A DNA stretch of 64,000 nucleotides from Ciona savignyi. Its lineage: Eukaryota; Chordata; Ascidiacea; Phlebobranchia; Cionidae. The notes below the pieces were generated by a model. That model saw only the letters and a program-made list of their open reading frames with translations, searched no databases and was not told where the DNA came from. Shown here piece by piece: positions 24,001 through 33,701 of the stretch; position 1 is the stretch's first letter, and each line of letters starts with the position of its first letter. The DNA lies in the NCBI GenBank assembly GCA_000149265.1, contig CH002050.1:522583-586582 (forward strand), given 5' to 3'. The position numbers were made by a program, and so were the translations under genes.

Positions 24001-27000
24001 AGCATTTAGTGATAAAAATCGTGTTGTTGTTAGCATTAATGAAACAAAATTTTTAACATAGGATTACCACAAGAAACCCTGATGTTAATATATTGACGTT
24101 TCTATACCAAATATTTTTTAGCACTGGCCATTATAATTTTGTGATTCAAAGGGTGAAGGTCGAACTAGATAAAGAAAATCAAAGACAATAAGAATTTCAA
24201 TAAAAAGTACATTGTAAATCAGGTGAATAGGCATAAATCGCAGTCCTGGTAAGACAACTGGACTAATACTTACCCTAACTCTCTTAGATCGAACTGATTA
24301 AGATCACAGTGCATATATAAAGGAGGTGTGTTGCTCTTTCGTGTCATCTCGTCTTTTAATCGAATTAAATCCTTTAGTTTGGGGTACTCTTCAAAGCGTT
24401 CTGCTAGCCCTAAAAACGATTTGTTTTTTTAGGTCGATTTATTATCTTTTCAAGCTTGATAAATCCGGTGCCTCTAAATACTACAGGACCGCTTGGACCG
24501 CTTGGATTGCTATGGAAAGTAATTCTCACCCTGTCGTGTCCCAAACACTAATCTCAACCCCAAAACTAACTTTAATATCATAATCTTTATTTTAGTAAGA
24601 GACATTTTCTAAGGCTTTAGTAATTACGAAGTACAGTAACCGATCCAAATGCTCCAAGCGATCCTGTAGTATTTAGGGGTACCGGATAAATCCAACAATA
24701 AAACCTAATAAACCTACCCTACAGCATGACACATACCATACAATGGTTAACATTCTTGGTTCAAAAATCAGGGCAACCAACCACTTATCAGCTTTTATGT
24801 TCTAAGACAAATCGTGGTCTTGACAAAAAGGAATTATGTATGGAGTGCGTTAAATTGTAGTTATACAGTTATACTATACACAAATGAATACATGTCTATA
24901 ACTTTGAACTTTGACAACTCAATGTTATGATTTTTTTTATCCATTAACTGGCAGAATTGGTTTAAAGGGAATCATATAATTAACAGTGGTCATGTAAGCT
25001 TACATGCTGCACATTAAAATAGGTATCCTAGTAATCCTACCAACATCTCTGATGAAGTTTTGCGGTCTTTGTCCAATATCCACATAGTTTTGGCAATAAT
25101 CATTATGGGGGTTTAGACTTTGGGTGCCTTTTAAAAATGTGCTGGAATCTTTGTATACTTCCAACTGGCCATCAGTGCTATCTCTTGGTGCCTGTTTAAA
25201 ATGTGGTGATTTTAAATACTAAAATAATAAAAGTAGAGTATCATACTAACTTACAGCTTGAATACTTGATATAAAAAGATAAATATTTGATTCCATGAAA
25301 AATTTGAGTAAAACGCACAGTATTGTACTTTAAATAACACAACAACATTACGGTAGATTTTAATACAATTAATAGCTGCTAGAAATACAAATCAAATTAG
25401 AGAGTGTCCACCACGTGTGAACCACCACTATTTTAAAAACCTCTGTTGAGTACATGTTATATTATTCTGCATGCAGAAATGATCTGGTTCCCTGGCGACC
25501 TAATCACCCTTGGTATATCTTATACAAAGTGTGTAACGTTTCCCGAGTACCCAAGAATGGGTTCCCAAGTACCAATCCAAACTTGATATCTATATTTTCT
25601 AAATGAACCTAACACGTGACATGGTTACCTATCCCCCCATGATATATCATATACAAAGGGTATGCAATGTTTGTTTTTGCAAGGAGAAATTTTGAATTTA
25701 ATATTTTAACGGATTTCCCATGGTAAACATATTTCCGGTGGTGTGGTTTGTAGGATCCTTTTGCCCCTTTCTCAGTTTATTTTATTTACCTAAAACTTTC
25801 CTTGCAATAGCCTATAAAGTAAATAACAGTTTCGAAATATCGGCTGTTTTAGAATAACCGGTGCCGAACATTCGCAAAATGGCTGCTGTGCTTATATTCT
25901 TGGGTTTGTCGGCAATTTCACTGACCCAACATACCTACAATTTGCCACTGTAGATCCAAGCCCATTTAGCTAAAACCACCAGAAGAATAAACTCGATTGT
26001 GAAATTTTCTTCCATATTATATAAAGCGTGAATGTGACTGACTGATCACTTGTTTCAGTACAATTTAATAAATGAGGATTTCCCAAAAAAGGGTTAAAGA
26101 TAGGTTTGGGTTATCCGTGTGTTAACGCGTATTGCGCTCGCCCTAAGCATGATTGCTTCGCGAGCTTTGCTCCACGTTGATTGGCCCTGCTTAGAGTCTG
26201 TTACCAACTACTGCATTGTGGCGTGTATAGCGTTAAGTGTATTGTCGGTTTGTGTAAATTAACGTGTATATTATTTTGTAGATTCGTAGTTGAATAAAAC
26301 CTACACTGAGTACATATTAAGCGTACCATAGGTCACAACAATCCGCATCGTTCATATTTAAATTACCGTATATATTTATTTACCTTAGTTTTGTGTTTCC
26401 ATCTTATTAATATGCATAAACAGATTATATTTATGATTTATTAGGCCTATCTATTTTGGGGGATTTCCTGGGGTAGCCAGTAGCCTACACAGGATAAATT
26501 TATTTCAAAATGTTTTTTTTTATTTGTGTTGTAAATCTCTAAATTTAGTATAAATTTGAGGTAAATATTCCTTTCTAATCTGGAGATATCGGTGATAACG
26601 CCAAAAATGCTGAAAATATGGCATTCTACCCAATAACGTTTCTCCCGGACATGCCTGTCATGTTCTTATGCAGGAAAGAAAAAAAAAACACAGAAGTAAA
26701 ATCAAAATTATTTCCTTCGAAATCGAAGGAAACTCATACCTAATAAAACCTGGATGTGACCAGTAAATGGATGGTAACGAGTAAATTGATAGAATTGGGG
26801 TATTTTATTAAGAACCGCAGTAGATATAGATATATTTTTATAGATTATTTATTCAACAAAATCAAGCTAAGCATATTTACATCTCTCTTTGAATCCGTTT
26901 TAGAAACTTTGGTATGAGGTGAGTCTGAAGCTGTGTGGTTGGTCCGTTTATGTGCCTTCCGTTCTTCTTTCTCCGCCTTGGTGCATAACACAGCTGATAA

Positions 27001-29199
27001 CTGGTCACCACTGCCGACTCCAAGCTAATTGTGCAATAAATTAAGTATAAATGATGATTTGTATCGAACTGGTGATCAATTTGGGTCAGAATATACAGAC
27101 AATCATGTCACATTTACATGGTTTTATAAAATTGCAATTTGGTGTTTTTTAATTTAATTCAATTTATTTTTCAAATAATAACATACATGTGATGATTTTG
27201 ATGTAATCCATAAATTATTAACAGTAAAAAAGGTAAACTTTGTTTGTATTAGGTTAAACTGCTTCTGGCACTCGGCACTTTCCATATTTTGAAACCCCTC
27301 CCCTATAAACAAAAGAGTACAGAATTTAACTGAAATCCTTAATTTAATCTTAAATGTTATAAAAGGCAGAAACCATTAGTATTCCGCTTATGATAACTCC
27401 ATTGCATTTTCATATTTATGTGATAAAACAGGACTATCCTACCACTTTTCAACATTTAAGACGGTTTGATGGATTATATGTTGCTTCACACAATACAGGA
27501 AAATAAAGTCTATTCCAGCCCGACTGTGGGCACGAGGTGATCTGACTATTTCCTGTGTGTTAATCTCCTTTGGTTTTCCCATTCATGGGGATAAACATGA
27601 ATATCCTATTCTATCCTATCATATTTTGTAACTAGAATTTTCTAAGTTTTATCATACAGGCATGTTGTGATTTTTTAATACTCGATTGCTGCAAACAGAT
27701 TTTTTAATGCAAAAAAAGCAATTTTGTTGTTTTTAATTTGAATAGGTAGAGCTCTATTACTATTTCTATAACATGTTGAGCATCCATAAAATTTTATATT
27801 GAGCATCCATAAAAAACCTTACATAGTGCGAACAGTTGGCTAGTTGGATTAGTGCATTGCCTTCGAGTCGATGACAAGACACTTAACAGACAATGCCTAA
27901 AATACAATACAATACAATTTTTATTTTTGTTTCTTTCGCTGCAGCGTTTACCACCAACAATTTACAAATCAACAATTGACAATAAAAAAAAATAAAAGAT
28001 ACTGTGGCAATTGGCAAAAAACTACAGCAAAACAGGAAGGCACCAAAAAAAACCCGAAAGTTATCTAGTTTGGCGCCTCCCTGAAAAAAAAGGAAAAAAA
28101 AAAAGAGAAAAAAAAAATATCTATCTATATATATATATATAATTAAAAAAGATTTGACTTGTACCATAATTGTAACAGTAGGGGATTGAAAATTCAGAAT
28201 GATTTATATTAAATGAATAATAAACTGTTACATATAAGCATTAAAATAGTTTTTTGTTACAAACAGTAGTACAGTTATATAGAACGGAAGTCAGAACAAT
28301 AGCCTACATCTCATTCTCACGCAATACAGTACAATATAACTTGTGACCTAACAATCTTATGGGGTGCACTGAATTTGCAATGATATGCCATATATACAAT
28401 TACTTGTTATGGCCATTTAATGAATACCACTGTATGAAGAGCAAATATTAAGATTGTGAATAATACTCCGAATAAATAAATATTAACTGAGTGTATGATG
28501 TACAGCATACTAAACCTAAATACAATTACTTATTAATTGCACTTTTTTTTACAAAACAAGGAGTAGGAGGCATGTTAAAGGGAATCATTGATCAGCTTCC
28601 ACACCTTAATCTCATTATGCCCAAGATTAGTAGTAAACAAGGGGTGGACTTTCCTCCATGCAAATTAGACAAAAGTATGGAAGCTGATCAGTGGCGAAAT
28701 TGGCAAGATCATGCTTATTAATATTTAAACATTTTACATGGAGCCAGTAATTGCAAATATCACATGCAATACTATTCTAAAAGCAGTGGAACTATATGGT
28801 TCTAAAAAATTAAAGGAGTATTGGAATCATACTTAACACACTGTAATAGCTTCGGTAACCCGCTGGTGGGCGCAAGGTGATCTGATGACTACCTGATTGT
28901 AAAAATGTAAATTACCTGATGTTGTTTAACCTAGATCCTATCCTTAAGCAAATGATTGGTTTAGAGTTTTAGACTCTACATAAATCTAAAGCTAATTGTG
29001 AGAATACTGGCAGATTTCTACAAGACATTTTGTGTATTTAGGGTCAGAAAATATTGGCCATGAAACCAAAAATTTTTATTGCAAAAGAACTAAGTGGATA
29101 TTCCCACAGAAACTCGCATTGTACCTGTTTTGCCAATGCTTCCCTGCGTTTTTTTTGCTTTCCACGTAAGTGCTGTAACTTATCCGAAACGCTTGACAT
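17763..29199 (-). CDS. METTL14: METTL14, m6A methyltransferase partner subunit, complete, ten coding exons
   Basis: Ten minus-strand exons join in phase to 1,407 nt (468 aa; vertebrate METTL14 is about 456): 29199-29125, 27024-26881, 25191-25041, 24409-24274, 22492-22396, 21517-21317, 21084-21006, 20153-20042, 19101-19013, 18085-17763. METTL14 pairs with METTL3 in the nucleus to methylate adenosines in mRNA; it is thought not to be catalytic but to position RNA. Landmarks are [15 protein letters not shown] and RPQNFIRDV upstream of the methyltransferase fold, EPPL in place of METTL3's DPPW at about residues 178-181, [40 protein letters not shown] with the basic pair Arg280-Arg281 (the human Lys297/Arg298 region), and [17 protein letters not shown]. 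The tail has [13 protein letters not shown] and a short RGG stretch (RGGRGRG), much poorer in RGG than vertebrates. The start ATG is 5 nt after a good acceptor. Confidence 0.97.
18184..18450 (-). repeat. SINE, minus orientation, in METTL14 intron 9
   Basis: Nearly complete, from tail ggatattcatgtttatccc to head contgaaaggcaacgcacta-like sequence at 18418-18432. It is opposite in orientation to the copy 240 bp away. Confidence 0.78.
18552..18597 (-). repeat. SINE body fragment
   Basis: ccacaggcggattaccagag matches the body, with ttattttagtgtgtgga following. Confidence 0.5.
18690..18906 (+). repeat. SINE, plus orientation, in METTL14 intron 9
   Basis: Has gcaggtgcgaaactggtcac (box B), ttcttgggcaaggcact and the full tail. 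The extreme head is missing or degenerate. Confidence 0.75.
19013..19101 (-). CDS. METTL14: METTL14 exon 9
   Basis: [20 protein letters not shown] and ETYSAYF. Acceptor cctgacag, donor GTGTGA. Confidence 0.94.
19350..19412 (-). repeat. SINE fragment (conserved block only)
   Basis: Contains tgtgccttgcccaaggactc and ctagttagcgaac, the middle of the SINE. Confidence 0.55.
19779..19869 (+). repeat. Dispersed repeat X, copy 2
   Basis: Inverted relative to 11452-11542; gcaggacctttaataaaaat and gcaaaacgacagttgttaga are shared. Confidence 0.75.
20042..20153 (-). CDS. METTL14: METTL14 exon 8
   Basis: Encodes [20 protein letters not shown] and [16 protein letters not shown]. Acceptor cttcatag; the donor GTGTGG is weaker than the others but the only one keeping frame. 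Confidence 0.94.
20240..20428. mobile_element. hAT-like MITE A, 189 bp, adjacent to MITE B
   Basis: Left end caaggtgggcaac, right end gttgccaaccattg. Flanked by gtttaaac at 20232-20239 and 20429-20436; the right copy is also the left flank of MITE B. Confidence 0.8.
20437..20913. mobile_element. hAT-like MITE B, 477 bp, in METTL14 intron 7
   Basis: Left end caatgcttttcaaatggtgc, right end gatcgagaaccactg. Flanked by gtttaaac at 20429-20436 and 20914-20921. It carries a partial copy of repeat X (20560-20622). Confidence 0.82.
21006..21084 (-). CDS. METTL14: METTL14 exon 7
   Basis: [20 protein letters not shown]... with the basic Arg280-Arg281 pair. Acceptor tattgtag, donor GTACGA. Confidence 0.96.
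21317..21517 (-). CDS. METTL14: METTL14 exon 6
   Basis: 67 whole codons: [45 protein letters not shown] and FVRTK. Acceptor cctcaag, donor GTCTGC. Confidence 0.96.
21556..21851 (+). repeat. SINE, full length, in METTL14 intron 5
   Basis: Head ggttagtctggtggtttagt, box-B-like gcaggtttaaaactgg at about 21605, gtgtccttgggtaag, body ctccggtaacccgacgatgg, tail taaacatgaatatcctatcc. A good reference copy of the family. Confidence 0.82.
22129..22336. repeat. Local direct repeat, about 52 bp, 155 bp apart
   Basis: caatagttttggcaactagt at 22129 and caatagctttggcaactggt at 22284 each continue with atacaaatttataaaaataa and tggtataaatta. Confidence 0.85.
22396..22492 (-). CDS. METTL14: METTL14 exon 5 (EPPL motif)
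   Basis: Encodes [20 protein letters not shown] and ends ATWDD. EPPL replaces the catalytic DPPW of METTL3. The acceptor gggagtag was chosen on phase; the pyrimidine tract is weak, and the frame stays open upstream to about 22587. Confidence 0.92.
22658..22984 (-). repeat. SINE, full length, in METTL14 intron 4
   Basis: Longest copy. On the minus strand: head ccggttagtgtggtggttta, box-B region, tgtctttgggcaaggcactt, a body with ggtgggcgcgagg-type sequence, and the aggataagga tail (plus-strand reading). Confidence 0.8.
23234..23982. mobile_element. hAT-like non-autonomous element, 749 bp, in METTL14 intron 4
   Basis: Termini tagggatgcacaatatagaat-type / attctatattgtgcatccct invert perfectly for about 20 bp. 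The 8-bp target duplication gaggagac is exact at 23226-23233 and 23983-23990. Subterminal repeats of gattcgaatct and tattctagaa lie at the two ends. No transposase frame. Confidence 0.92.
24274..24409 (-). CDS. METTL14: METTL14 exon 4
   Basis: Encodes [20 protein letters not shown] and [20 protein letters not shown]. Acceptor cgtttttag, donor GTAAGT. Confidence 0.95.
25041..25191 (-). CDS. METTL14: METTL14 exon 3
   Basis: Encodes [20 protein letters not shown] and RPQNFIRDV, nearly invariant in animal METTL14. Acceptor ttttaaacag; donor GTAGGA; ends one base into Gly. Confidence 0.96.
26455..26690 (+). repeat. Dispersed repeat Z, copy 1 (METTL14 intron 2)
   Basis: Shares in order: caaaatgttttt, cctttctaatctggagatat, a cggtgataacgcc block, cattctacccaataac and ggacatgcc, with the reverse complement of 30425-30780. 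Confidence 0.65.
26881..27024 (-). CDS. METTL14: METTL14 exon 2
   Basis: Residues 26-73: [13 protein letters not shown] then a Lys/Glu-rich low-complexity stretch ([12 protein letters not shown]). Acceptor acaattag, donor GTAAAT, phase 0 both sides. The least conserved part of the protein. Confidence 0.88.
27519..27620 (+). repeat. SINE 3' fragment in METTL14 intron 1
   Basis: Covers gggcacgaggtgatctga through the taaacatgaatatcctattc tail. Confidence 0.7.
27833..27898 (+). repeat. SINE head fragment in METTL14 intron 1
   Basis: ggctagttggattagtgcat...gacaagacacttaacagaca matches the tRNA-like head and the conserved caaggcactt block. An A-rich and (TA)n stretch follows to about 28140. Confidence 0.45.
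28079..28142. repeat. Low-complexity poly(A)/(TA)n tract
   Basis: Runs of A broken by single G, then tatctatctatatatatata. Intron 1 of METTL14. Confidence 0.9.
28555..28721 (+). pseudogene. Fragment of a transposon-type ORF in METTL14 intron 1
   Basis: The plus frame reads [20 protein letters not shown]... and ends [18 protein letters not shown]. The A-D-x-W-R-N-W pattern resembles a block seen in proteins derived from CACTA/TNP2-like transposons. No acceptable neighbouring coding sequence is present, so it is probably a relic. Assignment is tentative. Confidence 0.35.
28837..28900 (+). repeat. SINE body fragment
   Basis: cactgtaatagcttcggtaa and gtgggcgcaaggtgatctga match the SINE body only. 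Confidence 0.6.
29125..29199 (-). CDS. METTL14: METTL14 exon 1
   Basis: Residues 1-25, [20 protein letters not shown]... The pattern LQ..R..Q..RR is the usual METTL14 N-terminal helix. Donor GTACAA, phase 0. Five bases upstream of ATG is ttattgcag, a plausible 5' UTR or spliced-leader acceptor. Confidence 0.92.
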
Positions 29200-29439
29200 C
29201 TTTACTGCAATAAATCCACAATAACACGCAATTTAGCAGTCGTTATAACCCACAGTGCTCATTTGTTATTCAACCCTGTAAAAAAACATAAAGTGCAAAA
29301 TTTATAATACATTTAAAAAAAATAAACCACTTAAGGGAAATCCCCGCATTTTGCCCAATTTATGCTCAATCAAGAATGGGGTTATGGTAAATGACATGTT
29401 TATTCATGGGTAGAGCGGCGGTTTTTATAATTGACGGTA

Positions 29440-29506
29440 AGAAAAAATAACGAGGGTGATATATTATGACATAGGTAATATATAGAAAAAATAACGAGGG
29501 TGATAT
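29440..29506. repeat. Direct repeat, 23 bp, period 44
   Basis: agaaaaaataacgagggtga occurs at 29440 and 29484. Confidence 0.9.
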
Positions 29507-30424
29507 AATAACACGGAGCTTTGGTGCCAACGGTAGGAAGACGGACAAGATGGTGAGTCCAAACTAAGCTCATTTGCAAACACAAATAGAGCAATTTAAC
29601 AGATTAATTGTTTTTTTACTTTTGCTACGGTAAATTATATATCTTACACATAAAAAAACAATTTAGCAGATAACTGTTGATGTTACAGGCTTTTAAAAAC
29701 ATGTTTATGTGGCGAAATGACAGAAGTATTCTTAAACTAATAAAAACAGCATTTAATGCTATGTAAATATTTCGCGAAAGTTATTGTGTAGTCTTACTGT
29801 ATACAATATGAAGTAAATATTATTATTCTTTCACGAAGGAGCCAACAACCAAAACCGTAAGTCAGATAATTTCCCTTTTTTACACAACATCATGAATCAT
29901 GTCCCAGTTTTGGTGAAAAGTCGAAGTTTAAACATTAAGATTAACAATAACGTTTAACACTGAGAGTTTAACTATTTAAGCCTAGAAGATTGACGCCTTA
30001 ACGCTTAGAGAAAAATATTTTGCCACTAAAAGAGTTAAGAGCAGAGAACAATTTTATATTGCTAAACAATCATTTTCCGTGGCAACTAGCCAATAATCGT
30101 GTATACTTTGTCATTATTTTTAAAAACGTTGTATTACAACTTTGTATGTTCTGCTGTGCTCCCGTATTGTCAAGAACAAAATTAACCTTTCGAAACGGGT
30201 TACGGATTCGTTGGAGTCATTTCGGAGTCTTAATAACTAGGGAACTTCATGCCAGATTTAGTGCCAGCTATGGCATCCAAGACAAGATTTTACCTGACCT
30301 CCTACAGCTATGTGTTTATTTTCTTGGTCAAATAGTTGGGGACAGACTGTATCACTGTAGCCTACAAGACGCAAAGCAGAGCCGTGGTCAACAAACATTC
30401 GGAATTCCGATGGGAACACATTTT

Positions 30425-30780
30425 GATTTTACTCCGTTTTTTTCCTTTTTTTCTGCGTAACGCTGGTGACCGGCATGTCCGATCACCAGGTTATTGGGTA
30501 GAAGGCGTTTTGGGCAACTATAGCATGCCAATAGTTTGCATCGACCTTGAACTTTACAAAACTCCAGGGGTAATTGACCGCTATTAGAAAAAATATAAAA
30601 AAATTGCAATTTTTGGTGTTAACGCCGATATCTCCGGATTAGAAAGAAATATTAATGTTATGGAAAATACTTAAAATTGTCATGGAAATTAAAGATGTAC
30701 AATAGGAATTAAAAACATTTTGAGAATTAAGATTACCCAGTTTACAATGAGGAATCTCCCAAAATAGAAAATGCTTAACA
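30425..30780 (-). repeat. Dispersed repeat Z, copy 2
   Basis: Reverse complement carries tttctaatccggagatatcg, ttctacccaataac and ggacatgccggtca in the same order as 26455-26690. Confidence 0.6.
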
Positions 30781-30829
30781 AATCATAAATACTCCCAAAA
30801 TAGAAAATGCTTAACAAATCATAAATACT
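30756..30829. repeat. Perfect 36-bp tandem duplication
   Basis: ctcccaaaatagaaaatgct... repeats at 30792 without visible differences. Confidence 0.93.
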
Positions 30830-30841
30830 ATAAAAACGCAA

Positions 30842-30984
30842 TGGGCGTTAACACACAGGCAATTGTCAGATCACCTCGCGCCAACCGTGGGTTACCGGAG
30901 CTATTCAGTGTGTTGTATGATTAACACGTTCCTTCAGTTTAGAAGAACCCATTAATTCGCTGGATTCAGGCAATGTATGTTAAG
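30842..30984 (-). repeat. SINE body fragment
   Basis: ttaacacacaggcaattgtc, cctcgcgccaaccgtgggtt and the caggcaatgtatgttaag block; head and tail are missing. Confidence 0.65.
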
Positions 30985-31456
30985 GAAGTTCAGTCAAATA
31001 CAATATCTAGTTATTCTTGTGTTTTAATTGTCTATTATCAGAAAGGAGGTTTTAACGAAACCATTTTCTATCTAGCTTTCTAGCAGCTTAATACAGTTAG
31101 AACAAAACACAATTAGATTCCTATTATAATCGCTTCCCAAACACAAATGTAGGAACATTTCCGTTTTATATTTTAGTTTATATTACATATAGCCTACAAC
31201 ACAATGTAATAGCGTTAAAGGTACAGGAAATGAGCGAATAAAAATCCAAACAATACCCGTGTTATATCTTCGGGATAAACTTCTAGCATTTTCGTTAAGC
31301 AAATGGAAAACTTCATTCCTGGCGCTGGGTAATTCTTACGGTATATTGCCCTTCTTCAAACACAAACAAACTTTCAAAAATGAACAATTTAATAAATACA
31401 TAGGACAAAACAAATACATTTTGACGTGATAGAATAAATAAGAAACGAAATGGCGT

Positions 31457-31597
31457 CTAATCATGTTGGTCATTTCCTTGTTGTAGACTAAGTTCCCGAA
31501 TAACATTTCGAATTTCTTCTCGTTTATTCAGACAATGTCTGGGCTCAAACCAATCAATTAAGTTCTTTATTGGAATACTAAAATTTGTGATCGGTTT
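31457..31597 (-). CDS. Terminal exon of an unidentified gene
   Basis: A strong acceptor (ttctttcttttcag) is followed by an open frame of 46 codons ending TAG. It reads KPITNFSIPIKNLIDWFEPR... and ends REEIRNVIRELSLQQGNDQHD (in two parts: REEIRNVIREL, SLQQGNDQHD). The composition is protein-like, with an amphipathic C-terminal helix. I do not recognise the family. Upstream exons would lie to the right on the minus strand, between here and the tRNA array or beyond it; none could be identified. Confidence 0.55.
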   Translation of the reverse strand, partial: KPITNFSIPIKNLIDWFEPRHCLNKREEIRNVIRELSLQQGNDQHD

Positions 31598-33166
31598 CTG
31601 AAAAGAAAGATTTGAAACTTTTATTAGTTGAGTTACTCATAGTGCTTGTTATTAAAAACGCAAAACACATGTTTAACCGACAAAAAAAACTTAAAACTTC
31701 CAGAAACCTGTTCTATTGGGGCGTATATAAAATATTTTCATATTTAATCCGACCAATTGGGTTGGTGGGTTAGTCAGTCGCTATTTAGCTGAATGGTTGT
31801 AGATGGCGTATAACCAATTAAGACCTCTATGAACGGCAGGATGTGACGAGTGGTACCCTCCATGAGTCATTGTTTTTAAACTAGTGTTTTGCTGAGTAAC
31901 AATGGTGGTGATTCCCCAATGTTTGTTTGGTTGAAAGCAGCATGTGCTAGGCTGCGCGCCGGTGTTCTCGTTTAGCTGTAAAGTTTTGTAATCGTGGAGC
32001 AGTGCTTTGTAAAATAAAGGTGTTGAATGTGCATCTGCTAGCTGTTTTGTTGGAAAAAAGTTGCCGATGTACGAAGGGGTATGGGCTCAAAATTTTTAAA
32101 CAAAATTTTGTAGGGTTTTGAGTTTAGGTTGCAGATCCAAGCTTCAATTTTAAATTGTGAAAAAAATCTAAGACTTCCTATGTCAGGATTTTGAGTGACA
32201 GTCGTTTTTGTGAGGTCAGTTTGCATTGGAGAGATAGGGAAAATAATTAGTTGAACGCCTCCTTAACTGCTTAGCAGCAAGAACGTTTAAAATGATGACA
32301 GGCTCGGAATTATATGATCTTATTAGAGAAATCAATTTTCCGTTGAAAAAGCAAAGAGGAATAGCTAAAAGGAAGGGAATCTAGTGGAGCGATAAAGTGT
32401 TCTTAAATTGGCAGATAGGCCCCAAAAGAACGAAAATATCAAATTTGTGCGAGGATATGACAGCTCAAAAATTAATATAGCTATTGGATAGGTACCAGTA
32501 CCACTAAAAATGACGAAAACAAGGCTTTTTTTGAATAGAACTAAGTTTTTATTCACAGCGTACACAGCAAACTCAACAAGCTTGGACTTATCTCTGGTAT
32601 GAGAATATTATCGATTTCAAAGGAAGACCTAAATATAAACCCTATGCTGAGCTATATAAACATAAACAATTTTAAAGTATATGTGACGTGAAAAACAACC
32701 AAGTTCGCACATGTGGATATTCTCAGGATGCGGGGCAGGCCCATAACAATCCGAATGTAAAATACGCGAATTGGATTTTCCTAAACTGGAGAGCAAAGCA
32801 GGTGGGGCCAGCACAACGATTCCCGAGAAAAACCTTCGGGCACGTATCGGTGATGCACAGACTGATGGCAAGCTTGTTAAAGAAGCAAGCTGTGCTGAAC
32901 TCAACTCCAGCAAGCTCATAGGCAAAAAAGACGCCAATTCCGGCTTGAAAGAAATTAAAACATCGCAGAAAAAACAAGGGAAACAAACGCACTTAATTTA
33001 ATTGTTTTAAATGCGCGGGAGAATACAAAGTTGTCATGGGTACAAGTAAACAAGACCGCGAAAATGTTAAAAACGAGAGACAATAAAAAGAAAAAATGCG
33101 ACCGGGTGTCACAAAATGCAGATAAAAAGTCACATCAACAACGCAAAATAACCGAGGTTGTACGCC
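31598..33166. other. Unassigned region left of the tRNA array
   Basis: Mostly noncoding. The piece 32550-33001 is richer in open frames than its surroundings (see separate entry). Confidence 0.4.
32551..33001 (+). CDS. Possible coding block of an unknown gene (weak)
   Basis: A plus-strand acceptor tttttattcacag is followed by a short open piece to a GTATGA donor at about 32598. A second acceptor, gatattctcag at about 32726, opens two overlapping frames: one to a stop at 32921, the other (DFPKLESKAGGAS...KKQGKQTHLI) to 33001. The second has Lys/Ser-rich, protein-like composition. The exon chain and frame are not established. Confidence 0.25.
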
Positions 33167-33250
33167 TCTCAAAAGCATTTTTCAGTACTATAACTTTAGT
33201 ACTAGGCAAACGATTTTAAAATCGCGGGATGTTTTTCTAAAAAATTTAAA

Positions 33251-33323
33251 TGCCCCGACCCGGGATTGAACCAGGGACCTTTAGATCTTCAGTCTAACGC
33301 TCTCCCGACTGAGCTATCAAGGC
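33251..33323 (-). tRNA. tRNA-Phe(GAA), unit 1
   Basis: 73 nt cloverleaf with anticodon loop CTGAAGA (GAA). Both acceptor strands differ from the array consensus (GCCTTGA / TCGGGGC) but still pair through G-U wobbles. Confidence 0.85.
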
Positions 33324-33329
33324 AACTAC

Positions 33330-33403
33330 TGGCCAGTACGGGGATCGAACCCGCGACATTCGCGTTATTAACACGACGCTCTAACCAACTGAGCTAACCG
33401 TCC
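33330..33403 (-). tRNA. tRNA-Ile(AAT), unit 1, diverged
   Basis: 74 nt; anticodon AAT kept. Base 3 is A (A3-G70 mismatch) and base 32 is T instead of C. May be weakened. Confidence 0.7.
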
Positions 33404-33548
33404 AATACGAACACAATATATTTTACCCAACCATTTGATTTCGTTAGCAATTTTTAACAGTATCTCAAAAGCATTTTTCAGTGCAATAACTTTTGGGTTG
33501 AGCAAAGGATTTTAAAACAGTCGGGATGGTTTTCTAACAAAATTAAAA

Positions 33549-33621
33549 TGCTTTGACCCGGGATTGAACCAGGGACCTTAAGATCTTCAGTCTAAAGCTC
33601 TCCCGACTGAGCTATCGAGGC
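33549..33621 (-). pseudogene. tRNA-Phe(GAA), unit 2, degenerate
   Basis: The acceptor 3' strand (TCAAAGC) mispairs at two positions and the anticodon stem has a mismatch (TTAGA / TCTTA). The anticodon GAA is still present. Likely a pseudogene at the array edge. Confidence 0.7.
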
Positions 33622-33627
33622 AACGAC

Positions 33628-33701
33628 TGGCCAGTACGGGGATCGAACCCGCGACATTCGCGTTATTAGCACGACGCTCTAACCAACTGAGCTAACCGGC
33701 C
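33628..33701 (-). tRNA. tRNA-Ile(AAT), unit 2
   Basis: Matches the array consensus: GGCCGGTTAGCTCAG start, loop CTAATAA, T-arm GGGTTCGATCCC, discriminator A. Confidence 0.93.

Larger units (their letters stand above)
29205..31456. other. Intergenic, repeats and no firm gene
   Basis: Holds direct repeats at 29440-29506 (23 bp, period 44) and 30756-30829 (36 bp x 2), repeat Z copy 2 and a SINE fragment. A plus-strand ATG|GTGAGT at 29550-29553 and a possible 18-nt exon at 29839 (acgaag|GAGCCAAC...|GTAAGT) could be the 5' end of an unidentified gene, but nothing confirms it. The open frame 30020-30460 has no recognisable feature. Confidence 0.4.

Noticed and set aside
25893-25967. Small plus-strand frame starting [14 protein letters not shown], signal-peptide-like
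   Set aside because: Only 24 codons before TAG, inside METTL14 intron 2, with no donor or following exon. Too little to support a gene.
30020-30460. 146-codon plus-strand open frame, the longest in the window
   Set aside because: No motif, no splice or start context, overlaps repeat Z, and composition is not protein-like. Probably chance.
31750-31900. Possible tRNA-like SINE head (ttggtgggttagtcagtcg)
   Set aside because: Resembles a SINE head only loosely; no box B or tail follows.
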